In this document: positions 52,419 to 60,893 of the stretch, in pieces | How positions within the stretch are numbered: the stretch's first letter is position 1 | Layout of the letters: every line of letters begins with the position of its first letter | Assembly (NCBI GenBank): GCA_004193285.1 | Contig: SECP01000028.1 | Span: 46,038-110,037, forward strand | DNA length: 64,000 bases | Direction: 5' to 3' | DNA from: Myxococcales bacterium | GTDB lineage: Bacteria; Myxococcota_A; Polyangia; Polyangiales; Polyangiaceae | Notes under the pieces: generated by a model | Database searches by the model: none | Seen by the model: the letters and a program-made list of their open reading frames with translations, nothing else | Told to the model about the DNA's origin: nothing | Made by a program: the position numbers and the translations under genes

Positions 52419-53102
52419 CTAGGGTTCGATCTGCACCAATTGCTGGTCGTTGAAGATGGAGTCCGGCGTCACGACCGTCTCCATGGGGTCGAATCTGGCA
52501 CTCGCAAATCGCTTTCGCAGAGCTTGCTGGACTTTCTCATCGTTCAAGTTCATCTCGCCGGCGCGCTGTAGCGTGCCGAGGCGCACGCCAGCCGCGCGGT
52601 CGAAGAGCTTGTATGCAAGCTCGGAGCAGTAGAGGGTTTGGTCATCCCATCGAAACCGAGCGTCGTAAGGTCGTCCTAGCCAAGTCGAGCCGAGCGTTCG
52701 CATCTTCACGAGCGCCTCGTCTGAAAGCAGGCTCTCCGCATCGCGGAGGCGTTTGACGACGTAACCTCGCTCACGGCCACGCGCGATCCACCTTTGGAGG
52801 GGCGTCTTCCGCACCGGGGAAGCCGCTTCCAAGACGACCAACCCCTCCGCTTCTTTGAAGATGACGCCCATATGAGTCCACCGGCTATCGGTGAGCGCGC
52901 CGACCATTGCGCTCTGCGCAGACGTGGATTGCTGGAAGATGAGGTCGCCCTGTCGTAGGCGTGATGTGCCTGCAGCCGCCGCGGGTTCCTGTTGAGATGT
53001 CCGAGCCGCTGCGCGTGAGCGAGCGGCCGTACTCGAGCGCTTGCAGGAGAAGCCGAGAGCGACGCCAACTACCACTACAACCACCGTTCTGAGGGTGAGC
53101 AA
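52419..53102 (-). CDS. YiiX-like permuted papain-fold cysteine hydrolase, lipoprotein
   Basis: 227 residues. Signal ends GFSCK (lipobox). The YiiX/NlpC-P60-like order has His first (THMGVIFK) and Cys later (YCSELAYKLF), preceded by RQGDLIFQQST. Expected to act on a cell-wall peptide or lipid. Start ATG 53102. Confidence 0.85.
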   Translation of the reverse strand: MLTLRTVVVVVVGVALGFSCKRSSTAARSRAAARTSQQEPAAAAGTSRLRQGDLIFQQSTSAQSAMVGALTDSRWTHMGVIFKEAEGLVVLEAASPVRKTPLQRWIARGRERGYVVKRLRDAESLLSDEALVKMRTLGSTWLGRPYDARFRWDDQTLYCSELAYKLFDRAAGVRLGTLQRAGEMNLNDEKVQQALRKRFASARFDPMETVVTPDSIFNDQQLVQIEP

Positions 53103-53395
53103 TCATCGCAGCGTAGCGCTGCCTACCCTTCTTGGCCAAGGTCGCTCTCGCGGTCTATTCAGCGAGGACGAGCCCGCATTCGTCAGGAGACCGAGTCGCG
53201 AGTGCACCGCGCCAGGCGTGCGGTGATCGCCGTCGCATGAGTGGCTCCGCCTGCGCGGGTACGGTGCGATGCGCCAAGAAGCCGTTCGCTCAGGCAATCT
53301 GCAGGTTGGCGCGGTGGGCACGCCTCTTCGTTCGACGCTCCAGGCACCCGCGGAAGTGCCGCTCGCGGACATCGTCGTCGGCGGCGTGCACGGGC
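53103..53395. other. Intergenic region, no gene seen
   Basis: No supported open frame. Reading frames are low complexity in this stretch and do not match any family. It leads into the 17-base repeat. Confidence 0.5.
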
Positions 53396-53531
53396 AAGAC
53401 GGGCACGGCGGTAAGACGGGCACGGCGGCAAGACGGGCACGGCGGTAAGACGGCCACGGCGGTAAGACGGGCACGGCGGCAAGACGGGCACAGCGGTAAG
53501 ACGGGCACGGCGGTAGGACGGGCACGAAGAC
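53396..53531. repeat. Tandem 17-base repeat, eight units
   Basis: Units near AAGACGGGCACGGCGGT repeat from 53396, with small changes (GCC for GGC, CAGCG for CGGCG) and a decayed eighth unit. 17 is not a multiple of 3, so long frames across it are artefacts. Confidence 0.92.
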
Positions 53532-53890
53532 GACGACGCGTTGTGAAGCGCGCGCGGGTGCATTCGTGGTGACTGCCCTCGGTCGGCGGCGGCGCCGCGT
53601 GCGGCAGCGGCGACCGCGATGTACGAATCGGTACGTGGGCCGCGACCGGCGTCGATAGCGCGAAATCATTGAGGATTCGAGGTGTGGTTCCTTACGTTGG
53701 AGCGAAGACACGAAAGTGCCTCCCGGCGCGCCACGTTGTGGCCAAGCCGCGCGCGGGTACCTGGCTCGACTCAGTAGCCTTCTGCAAGAGGGGCTGCGGC
53801 AGTGGCAGCCCACGCGGGCGCAGCGCGAAGGGTCCTTCTTTCCAGCGCTCACAGAGCGTCGCTCGCGCCGCGCGTCGCAGAAGAGTGCGC
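53532..53890. other. Intergenic region with a dispersed 16-base repeat
   Basis: No gene seen. Contains CTTCTGCAAGAGGGGC at 53779-53794, which also occurs at 30760-30775, each followed within 10 bases by GGCAGCCC. May be a small dispersed element. Confidence 0.4.
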
Positions 53891-54268
53891 TCACGTCTCC
53901 GTTGGTGCCGGTGGCGCGACTTCTTCGATGAGCTCGCAAACTTCAGCCGGGAAAACGAACAGCCTGCGGGGCTCCAAAAACTGCGGTGCCTGCTCGCGCC
54001 ACCATCGCGCGGCCATCGGATGGTGTAGCCCCAACACCTCGATCGCGACTGGCGCGTGAACTCGGAAACCGCGCACCTTTTTGGTCCGACCAAAAACGAG
54101 AGTCGCGATGGCCGACAGAATTGTCTTGGGCCCCGAAAGCACGCCGGCAGTTCGGACCGTGCGTGCGCCGCCGTCCGTGTCGGCGAGAGGGAGCTGCGCG
54201 CCAATCCACGCTTCGCGAATGGCGAGCGGTGCCTCCCCCGGCGGGGTCGCGATGATGCGAATCTCCAC
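53891..54268 (-). CDS. Hypothetical protein
   Basis: 125 residues from ATG 54268 with GTGGAG before it. Starts EIRIIATPPGEAPLAIREAWIG and contains HHPMAARWWREQAPQFLEPRRLF. No known family, no signal. Reads as a real protein by composition. Confidence 0.6.
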   Translation of the reverse strand: MEIRIIATPPGEAPLAIREAWIGAQLPLADTDGGARTVRTAGVLSGPKTILSAIATLVFGRTKKVRGFRVHAPVAIEVLGLHHPMAARWWREQAPQFLEPRRLFVFPAEVCELIEEVAPPAPTET

Positions 54269-54402
54269 GATTTGCCCAGCGTACCGCCACTCACGTGCGG
54301 CCGCATCAGGAACTCAGCGGGCACTTGCACGCGAGCGCATCTTTCCGGAAGCTCGATTGAGCTTCGCTACCGCTGAGACGAGCTCAGTGCGCGGGGCCCG
54401 CG

Positions 54403-55008
54403 TCATTCGAGCCAGGAGACAATCAACGAGCGTAGCGTCGTGGCTGCGACTTCCTCCTCGAGCCTCCCGAGCAGCATCTCGCGCGCGAGCGCCTCGGCCG
54501 CCCCAATGATGGCGACGCAGCGTTTTTTGAGCTCGCGGCGCGGCACCTTCGTACACGGCGCCAAGACCTCGCAGTACATGTCCGCGTAGCGCTCGAGAAG
54601 CTCGTGTTGCACCGCGTCCATCTCGGCATCCCCCTGCAGGGCGGCACTGATGGCGTGCCATTCGCGGCCGACCTGCGTCACGCAGCGCATGTACGTGCTG
54701 CTCGCAGCGCGCGCGACTTCGGTCAGGCGCGGTGGGGCTTTGGCCAGAGCCTCGCGAAAGAGCTCCACTTGGCGATCGTCGATGTGCCGCGCGAGCGCGA
54801 TCAGTAGCCCGGGGCGCGTCTTGAAGTGCTCGTAGGTTACGGGGCGCGTCACGTTCGCTCGCTCCGCCAGGGAGACGAGGCTGAGAGCATCCGTCCCTTC
54901 GCCTCGAACTATCGAGCGCGCTACGTCCAGCAGTTGCTGTCGGCGCTCCGCTTTGGAGAGGCGCGGGGCAGCCCTCTTTGGAGCATTGCTCGTTTTGCGT
55001 TCGCCCAT
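54403..55008 (-). CDS. TetR-family transcriptional repressor
   Basis: 201 residues from ATG 55008. N-terminal helix-turn-helix: LLDVARSIVRGEGTDALSLVSLAERANVTRPVTYEHFKTRPGLLIAL, followed by a helical ligand domain. Divergent from the fused dehydrogenase gene, with a promoter/operator in the gap. Confidence 0.92.
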   Translation of the reverse strand: MGERKTSNAPKRAAPRLSKAERRQQLLDVARSIVRGEGTDALSLVSLAERANVTRPVTYEHFKTRPGLLIALARHIDDRQVELFREALAKAPPRLTEVARAASSTYMRCVTQVGREWHAISAALQGDAEMDAVQHELLERYADMYCEVLAPCTKVPRRELKKRCVAIIGAAEALAREMLLGRLEEEVAATTLRSLIVSWLE

Positions 55009-55022
55009 TGCTCGGCTTGGTC

Positions 55023-55074
55023 TTGACACTACCACGCGAGGCGTACATACATTCTGTAACCTACATTATGTAGG
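55023..55074 (+). promoter_or_regulatory. Promoter with two TetR-type operators
   Basis: TTGACA at 55023 starts a likely promoter. Two palindromes overlap the -10 region and start region: TACA-N7-TGTA at 55044-55058 and the perfect CCTACATTATGTAGG at 55060-55074, about 16 bases apart. Fits repression of the 55090 gene, and perhaps of the repressor itself, by the adjacent TetR protein. Confidence 0.65.
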
Positions 55075-55089
55075 AACCTAGGAGCAACC

Positions 55090-56688
55090 ATGACCAACCT
55101 GTTTAGCGAAACCGTTCTTCTCATCGGGGGCTCCGGCGTCGTTGGCCGGCGCGCCGCCCGAGCCCTCAGAAAGCTGCAGCCGGAGCTGCCGATCGTCATC
55201 GCTGGGCGTGATGTACAGAAGGCCGCAAGCGTAGCCGCCGAGACTGGAGGGCCAACCACGTCGCTCGCGGCGGATCTCGGACGCGACGATCTCGGATTGC
55301 CGTTGGACGCGTCCTTTGGCGCGGTCGCAGTGTTCGTCAAAGACGTTGGGATGCGGTCGCTCAGGTATGCGCAAGAAAAGGGGATTCCCTACGTCGCGTT
55401 CTCCGACTTTTCGTTCGACATTGCGCCGGCGATTGGGCTCTTCGTTCACCAGCCGAAACGCGCGCCTCTGCTGATGCTCGGGCACGTCGTCGGCGGAACC
55501 GCGACCCTCGCCGCCCTCCACTTTGCCAAAGAGCTTCGTGAGGTCTGGTCGATCGAGATCACCGGCGTCGCGGGCTCCGACGACACCGGCGGACCGGCGG
55601 CTCAAGCCGATTTCGTGCGCTACGCGCAGGGCGGTCACGGCGCGCTCGTGCTGCGTGATGGCGATTGGATCTGGCTGAAGGATGCCGCATCGGCGCGAGC
55701 CATCGTGGATTCCCACGGCAAAGAGCGAATCGCTCACGCGCTCCCGCTTTTGGACGTCGTCAGCCTTGCTGCGGTGACCAAGGCCCGGTCGCTACGCGTG
55801 GACCTCACGATCCGAAGCCCAGACGAGCAGAAATGCGCCACCGAGGTCATCATCGAGTTGAAGGGCTCGGGCCAAAACGGCAGTGCGTCCACGATCCGCG
55901 TCACGCTCGCCGACAACGACGTTCATGCGCGAATGAGCGCGTGTGGCGCGGCCCTGGCCCTCGAGCGTCTGCTCGGCCGCCGCGGAGGCTCGCCGGTCGC
56001 CCCGGGCCTCTATCACCCCGAAACCATCCTGGATCCCTCTGCGTCGCTCGAACGCTTGGTCGAGCTCGGGGTACGCGTGGACGTCGCGCGAAGCGAAGAG
56101 CCACCGATGAAAATCGGGGTCATCGGCTCCGGGAATATCGGCGGCACGCTGACCCGGCGCCTCCGCGCGCTCGGGCACGAGGTCTTCGTCGCGAACTCGC
56201 GTGGTCCGGCCTCCCTCGAGGCTCTCGCTCGCGAGACCGGCGCGCCGGTCGTGGTGGACGCCGGCAACTACTACCCGCGCCACCGCGACGGGCGAATCGA
56301 CGCCATCGAGCAGGGTAGAACCGAGAGCCGGTGGGTGTCCGACCTGCTGCGCCGGCCTGTCGTGAAGGCCTACAACAACGTTTGGGCCGACGACCTCCTC
56401 CGACGCGGGCGGCCTCGCGGCGCGGGAGACCGCTTCGCGCTTCCGATCGCTTCCGACGATGCAACGGCGAAGGCGAAGGTGATGGCGCTCACGAATGCGC
56501 TCGGCTTCGACGCCGTCGACGCGGGAGGAATCGACGACTCTTGGCGCCAGCAGCCGGGGACCCCCGTGTACACCGCGAACCTCGATGTGGCGGGAACGCT
56601 GAAGGCCCTCGCCGACGCACGGCGTGAGCGCCTTGCCGAGCTCAGCGGAACGCCCGCAAGCCCAGGCTCGTGGACGGAGCCACGCTGA
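55090..56688 (+). CDS. Fusion: saccharopine-dehydrogenase-like protein + truncated F420/NADP oxidoreductase-like domain
   Basis: 532 residues. N-part (1-335) has a Rossmann GGSGVVGRRAARALRKL and ends as a saccharopine dehydrogenase-like protein. C-part from Met340 has a second Rossmann MKIGVIGSGNIGGTLTRRL, VFVANSRGP and GNYYPRHRDGRI ... WRQQPGTPVYT, as in F420/NADP oxidoreductase-like proteins. Between GAPVV and VDAGNYY about 40 residues of the normal domain are missing. No stop between the parts; an internal ATG at 56107 could also give the second part alone. Confidence 0.82.
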   Translation: MTNLFSETVLLIGGSGVVGRRAARALRKLQPELPIVIAGRDVQKAASVAAETGGPTTSLAADLGRDDLGLPLDASFGAVAVFVKDVGMRSLRYAQEKGIPYVAFSDFSFDIAPAIGLFVHQPKRAPLLMLGHVVGGTATLAALHFAKELREVWSIEITGVAGSDDTGGPAAQADFVRYAQGGHGALVLRDGDWIWLKDAASARAIVDSHGKERIAHALPLLDVVSLAAVTKARSLRVDLTIRSPDEQKCATEVIIELKGSGQNGSASTIRVTLADNDVHARMSACGAALALERLLGRRGGSPVAPGLYHPETILDPSASLERLVELGVRVDVARSEEPPMKIGVIGSGNIGGTLTRRLRALGHEVFVANSRGPASLEALARETGAPVVVDAGNYYPRHRDGRIDAIEQGRTESRWVSDLLRRPVVKAYNNVWADDLLRRGRPRGAGDRFALPIASDDATAKAKVMALTNALGFDAVDAGGIDDSWRQQPGTPVYTANLDVAGTLKALADARRERLAELSGTPASPGSWTEPR

Positions 56689-56728
56689 TGCGACGCAGTA
56701 CGCCAAATTTTCGGAAAAGGACGAGCTC

Positions 56729-57301
56729 TTGAAAGTACTCATCGTCTTCGATCATCCGCGTCGTGACTCATTCTGCGGGGCCGTGCTGGACCAGCTCATC
56801 AGCGGTCTGAGCTCAGCCGGCCATCACGTCGAGCTCGCCGACCTGCGCGCTGAAGGCTTCGATCCTCGGCTCACTCCCGGCGACGAGCCAGATTGGAAGG
56901 ACGCGCATCAGGTCTACAGTGACGCGGTGTTGGCGGAGCAAGCGCGCATGTCGCGAAGCGACGCGCTCGCCTTCGTGTTCCCGGTCTGGTGGTGGTCCTT
57001 CCCCGCGACGACCAAAGGCTGGATCGACCGAGTTTGGAACCATGGCTGGGCGTACGGCGCGCGCAAGCTGCCGCACCGCAAGGCTTTATTGCTCGGCACG
57101 GCCGGCGCCAGCGCCGAACACTACGCTCGGCGCGGCGCGGACGAAGCCATGCGCGTTCAAATCGCACGAGGAATGATGGAGTATTGCGGCATACCCGAGA
57201 CCCAGCTGCACCTGCTCTTTGGCGCGCTCGGACAGGGCTCGGTGAGGCAGCAGCACCTGGCCACCGCGCGCTCCCTGGGCGAATCCTTCTTCGTCGAGTG
57301 A
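56729..57301 (+). CDS. NAD(P)H quinone oxidoreductase, flavodoxin-like
   Basis: 190 residues from TTG 56729 with AAGGA before it. Flavodoxin-like NQO family: VLIVFDHPRRDSFCGAVLDQL, AFVFPVWWWSFPATTKGWIDRVWNHGWAY, and GTAGASAEHYARRG. Downstream of the fused gene by 40 bases, so probably also under TetR control. Confidence 0.92.
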   Translation: MKVLIVFDHPRRDSFCGAVLDQLISGLSSAGHHVELADLRAEGFDPRLTPGDEPDWKDAHQVYSDAVLAEQARMSRSDALAFVFPVWWWSFPATTKGWIDRVWNHGWAYGARKLPHRKALLLGTAGASAEHYARRGADEAMRVQIARGMMEYCGIPETQLHLLFGALGQGSVRQQHLATARSLGESFFVE

Positions 57302-57320
57302 AGCCAGGAAAGGCGCGCAG

Positions 57321-58211
57321 TCATTCACCCAGGACGGCGTCCAGCACGCGCGGGGCGCTGGCCACCGCGTCGGTAGGGCCGTCCTTCCACGCGATGAGGA
57401 TTAGGGCCTTCCACAGTGCCCACCCACGGGCGCGGGCCCATGCTCCATCGTCAAGAAGAATGCGCTGTTGAAAGCGCTTGCGCGAGGCTCCTTCCAGCAG
57501 CGTCCAGGCAATCGTCAAGTCACAGGCGACATCGCCGACTGCCATGGCGCCAAAGTCCAACACCGCGGAAAGGCAACCATCCCTCACCAGCAAGTTGCCC
57601 GGGGCGATGTCTCCGTGCAGCCACGCAGCAGGTTCCCTTGGTACGGCCGCGAGTGCGGCTTCCCAAACGCGCGTGCAAGCGGCCCTGTCCACTCCGTGAG
57701 CCTCGGTGAGCGCGCGTCGGACATCTTCGTCGTAGGTGAACAGAGAATGTCCACGGAAGAAGTTGTGCTCCCCGGGCGGCGGACCTCCGCTCGGATCGAT
57801 CGCCCGCAGCGCGCATAGAAAAGCCGCCAGCTTCTCTGCGAAAGCTTCCGCATCGGCAAGAATCAGGCTGCTCGCAGGCTCGCCCTCCAACCACCGGTAC
57901 ACGGACCAGGGCCACGGATAGCCGAGAGCAGGTTGCCCGAGGGCGACGGGCACGGGCGTAGCGAGCGGCAGCAAGGGCCCGAGGTAGGGCAACCAACGAT
58001 GCTCCTTTGCAACCTGGGGCACATACCTGGCGTGGCTTGGAAGCCGAACCAGCAGCTCGTCGCCAAGACGAAAAGTGCGGTTGTCCCAACCGCCGGGTTG
58101 AACGACCCTGACCGCACGCCGCGACCACTGGGGAAACTGCTCGGCAACCAGTGACTCGACGAGGGTCGGCGTTATCTCGACCGGGCTCTCCTCAGGCGTG
58201 GTCGGAACCAT
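57321..58211 (-). CDS. APH-like phosphotransferase
   Basis: 296 residues from ATG 58211. Protein-kinase-like fold: catalytic HGDIAPGNLL and metal-binding DFGAMAVGD (DFG), N-lobe RLGDELLVRLPSH. Resembles aminoglycoside/other small-molecule kinases; substrate unknown. Start overlaps the GNAT gene upstream by 20 bases. Confidence 0.87.
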   Translation of the reverse strand: MVPTTPEESPVEITPTLVESLVAEQFPQWSRRAVRVVQPGGWDNRTFRLGDELLVRLPSHARYVPQVAKEHRWLPYLGPLLPLATPVPVALGQPALGYPWPWSVYRWLEGEPASSLILADAEAFAEKLAAFLCALRAIDPSGGPPPGEHNFFRGHSLFTYDEDVRRALTEAHGVDRAACTRVWEAALAAVPREPAAWLHGDIAPGNLLVRDGCLSAVLDFGAMAVGDVACDLTIAWTLLEGASRKRFQQRILLDDGAWARARGWALWKALILIAWKDGPTDAVASAPRVLDAVLGE

Positions 58212-58755
58212 AGGGGGCGGCGCTTCCTTCGGGGCGACGTTGGTGCGACTTGCCAGCGGGCCAGTGGTACGCGAGGTGCGTGACTGGGCCGCCGTGGAAG
58301 GTTCCGGCGGTGCGGGTGAGTACCTCCCCACCACGGGCATCGTAGAAGTTGCAGCAAGGCAGCTCGGCGAGGGTCTCGAGGTACAGAGGCGAGTGAGCGG
58401 GGCCACGCAAAATCGTGCAGGCGAAGTCCCAAAGCTTACCCCCGACCCCGGCGCCTCGATGAGTGGGGAGGACGTGGATCACGTAGATCTCGACGCACCC
58501 CGGAATATGCTCCTGACGTGGTGGACCGCCGCCTATGAATCCTATGACCTCGTCCGCCACCGTCGCGACCACGTCGACTCGGCCCGCCGAGGTCAATGAC
58601 GTCAGCCATTGCGCGGTACGTCGCGCGAGGTCCGGTGCCGGCCACTCGCGGGCCAGCGGCGCCAAAGACTCCTCGGCAGACGCGAGATGAACGCGAGCAA
58701 TGCCCTCGGCATCGGCCGCTCGAGCGTGACGGATGACTGCTCGAGCGACACTCAT
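58192..58755 (-). CDS. GNAT-family N-acetyltransferase
   Basis: 187 residues. Motif: VEIYVIHVLPTHRGAGVGGKLWDFA (RGAGVG). Coupled to the next GNAT upstream by a 4-base overlap and to the phosphotransferase below. Confidence 0.9.
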   Translation of the reverse strand: MSVARAVIRHARAADAEGIARVHLASAEESLAPLAREWPAPDLARRTAQWLTSLTSAGRVDVVATVADEVIGFIGGGPPRQEHIPGCVEIYVIHVLPTHRGAGVGGKLWDFACTILRGPAHSPLYLETLAELPCCNFYDARGGEVLTRTAGTFHGGPVTHLAYHWPAGKSHQRRPEGSAAPYGSDHA

Positions 58756-59498
58756 GCGGGCCCCAATCTAACGTATACGGAGAACCCGTATTCAATGAAC
58801 CCCAGGCGCTTGGCGATGTTCACGGACGCCAGGTTCTGGCGGAGGGTGCGGTACTGAGGCAGGAGGCCGGCGGCCAGCGCATGCTGTGCCGCGAGGGCTA
58901 CAGCGGCCCTGCCGTAGCCGTGACCTCTGCAATGCGGATGGGTGACGATCGAGATGTGCGCGATCGAACCATCCCAAACGGCGTAGCCGGCAAGCGCGCG
59001 CAGCTCATGGCCTGGGTCGACGCAACCGAAGGTTTGCTCGTGCTCGGGGTCGCTCCCGCCGTGCTCCCACTCCTCCGGTTGGCAGGCTGCTTGAAGCTGA
59101 CGAGCTTGCGCAGCCGACGAGATCGGTCGTGCTAAACAGGCATCCGCAAGGTCGAGCGATTCAGCCACGCCATAGCCAATGAACGCAGGGCCGATGATCC
59201 TGTCCACCGCGCGCGGACACGCGGCGACCAAGTGCCTACGGAGCCCCTCGACATCTGCAACGTCAGCCGCTGACCACGAGCGCGCCCGATCGCCCAAGGT
59301 GCTCACCGTATCCGCGGGCAATGAAATCAGCGGTGCCCCGCCCGCGACGAGGATCCAGATCCCCGTAGCCTCCAGCAGCGCACCTTGATGCTGCTGAACG
59401 TGCGTCTTGGTGGGCCGAAGCTCACTGCCTGAGCACGCGAAATCTTTCGCCCACCAGTCGTCGGCGATCCCCAGGTAAGAGTCGATGCTGCCACCCAC
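58752..59498 (-). CDS. GNAT-family acetyltransferase, longer form
   Basis: 248 residues. C-terminal GNAT core HISIVTHPHCRGHGYGRAAVALAAQHA (RGHGYGR) and SVNIAKRLGFIEYG; N-terminal half has no known motif. First gene of a three-gene unit with the other GNAT and the APH-like kinase. Confidence 0.85.
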   Translation of the reverse strand: MGGSIDSYLGIADDWWAKDFACSGSELRPTKTHVQQHQGALLEATGIWILVAGGAPLISLPADTVSTLGDRARSWSAADVADVEGLRRHLVAACPRAVDRIIGPAFIGYGVAESLDLADACLARPISSAAQARQLQAACQPEEWEHGGSDPEHEQTFGCVDPGHELRALAGYAVWDGSIAHISIVTHPHCRGHGYGRAAVALAAQHALAAGLLPQYRTLRQNLASVNIAKRLGFIEYGFSVYVRLGPA

Positions 59499-59581
59499 GC
59501 CGTGAAGGTACCCCGTTCAGCAGCGGCCGGACTCACCAAAAGACTGAGCTGGCGACGGCAACGGGCCCGAGCCGTCTCGAG

Positions 59582-59800
59582 CTAAGGCCGGACACCCAAC
59601 GCGTTGGCTCTATCTCGGGCGAGAAAAGCACCACCTACTGCACAGATCAAGACGATCGGTAGGGCTGGCAGAAACGACAGTTGGTCGACGAGCTCAGCGC
59701 GCCGGGGTTCGTCCACCGCGCTACCGACAGTCACGAACCCGTGTGATGCGAGCTCACTGTGCACGTTTGCCCTGCCAGTCAACGAGGCGACTCCATGCAT
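59582..59800 (-). CDS. Possible small membrane protein
   Basis: 72 residues with one hydrophobic segment near the end (FLPALPIVLICAVGGAFL). Start is ATG 59800. No family. The rest of 59499-59959 holds no supported gene. Confidence 0.3.
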   Translation of the reverse strand: MHGVASLTGRANVHSELASHGFVTVGSAVDEPRRAELVDQLSFLPALPIVLICAVGGAFLARDRANALGVRP

Positions 59801-59959
59801 AGCCTAAGCTCTGAGTCGCGTGCCATCCGGGTTCACCGCCTCCTCGTCCTTGGCGCCGTCGATCACCTGAGTGTTCTTCATCGCGGGTGACCCGAACCTA
59901 CCGCCAGCCAGCAGCGGCCGCATTGGGAAAGAGTCGTGTCAGGTAGTGCGACTGACGGT

Positions 59960-60670
59960 TTAGAACTGCGTTCGCGCTACGTCCATTCGCACGTTTGGCG
60001 GGAAAGCCAGTTGCAGTACGGCCGCGGCAACGCAATCGGCATGGCTCGGCGCAGCCGGCTGGGTGCGAACAGTGACGCCCACGACGTTACCATTGATCAC
60101 GGCTGCGCATATCTCGAGCCCAGTCGTGTCGGGAACGGCGCAGTGCTTGAAGTACGACCCGCGGTTGAGGATGCTTGCGTACTGAGCAGCGCTGCTGTCA
60201 CTGGGCGGAGGTTCGCTATCAGTATCGCGAAAGGCGCGCCTGTAGTCCTCCACTGCCTGCTCACAAGAAGGCGCTCCAGCGGTGTGGGGCATCGGCGTGG
60301 AGCGGCTTCGGGGACAGCAGCAGGTAGTTCCCAAGAATTCCGGCCGCGCGGTTGCGCCCGAGACGGCGCTCTCGGGAAGCCGGCAACCCAGCTCGCTAGG
60401 CAGCGCTGTACTGAGCGCCTCGTCCGGGGCTGCGTTCCGGACGAAGAAAGCGGACTCAGAGGGGCCGCAGCCGACGTCCATGTCGGGCCTTCGCCAGACG
60501 AGCTCGCGCTCGACGAGCCGATCCCATTCGGGCGGGTTGTCGTTGGCAATGACAGTTACGACGGGTGCCGTCACCGACACGTTACTTTGCGGCGGTGTTG
60601 CACTCGGGGCGGCCGCGCCGCAGCCGACCAGCACCTGAAGAAGAACTAGTGGAAGCCTTGCAGGTTGCAT
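59960..60670 (-). CDS. Lipoprotein of unknown function
   Basis: 236 residues from ATG 60670. Lipobox in LQVLVGCG. Cys pairs through the domain (DVGCGPSES, CSCPR-like CCCPR, KHCAVPDTTGLEIC). The end (DCVAAAVLQLAFPP) is like a TonB/AgmX C-terminal fragment. No family recognised. Its start lies 224 bases from the kinase start. Confidence 0.65.
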   Translation of the reverse strand: MQPARLPLVLLQVLVGCGAAAPSATPPQSNVSVTAPVVTVIANDNPPEWDRLVERELVWRRPDMDVGCGPSESAFFVRNAAPDEALSTALPSELGCRLPESAVSGATARPEFLGTTCCCPRSRSTPMPHTAGAPSCEQAVEDYRRAFRDTDSEPPPSDSSAAQYASILNRGSYFKHCAVPDTTGLEICAAVINGNVVGVTVRTQPAAPSHADCVAAAVLQLAFPPNVRMDVARTQF

Positions 60671-60893
60671 GTTCGGGCTCCTGTCGCTCGCTGAACTTAT
60701 CGTCCTTGCGCTGCGGTCGCATCTGAAACGCGTCATATAGGTTTCGTCAAATTCAAGTCGCGTCCCCAAGCAGGCGCTGAACACGATGCTTCGCTCACGG
60801 GTTAAGCGAATGGCCGCGTTCACCTCCGGCCCCAGGACCAGAATTTGCTCCAGGCTCTCGACACGACCGCGGGACTCGGGTCTGTTAGCGCGC

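Noticed and set aside
53103..53939. 278-codon minus-strand frame through the 17-base repeat
   Set aside because: Pro/Arg low-complexity translation of the repeat; no family match.
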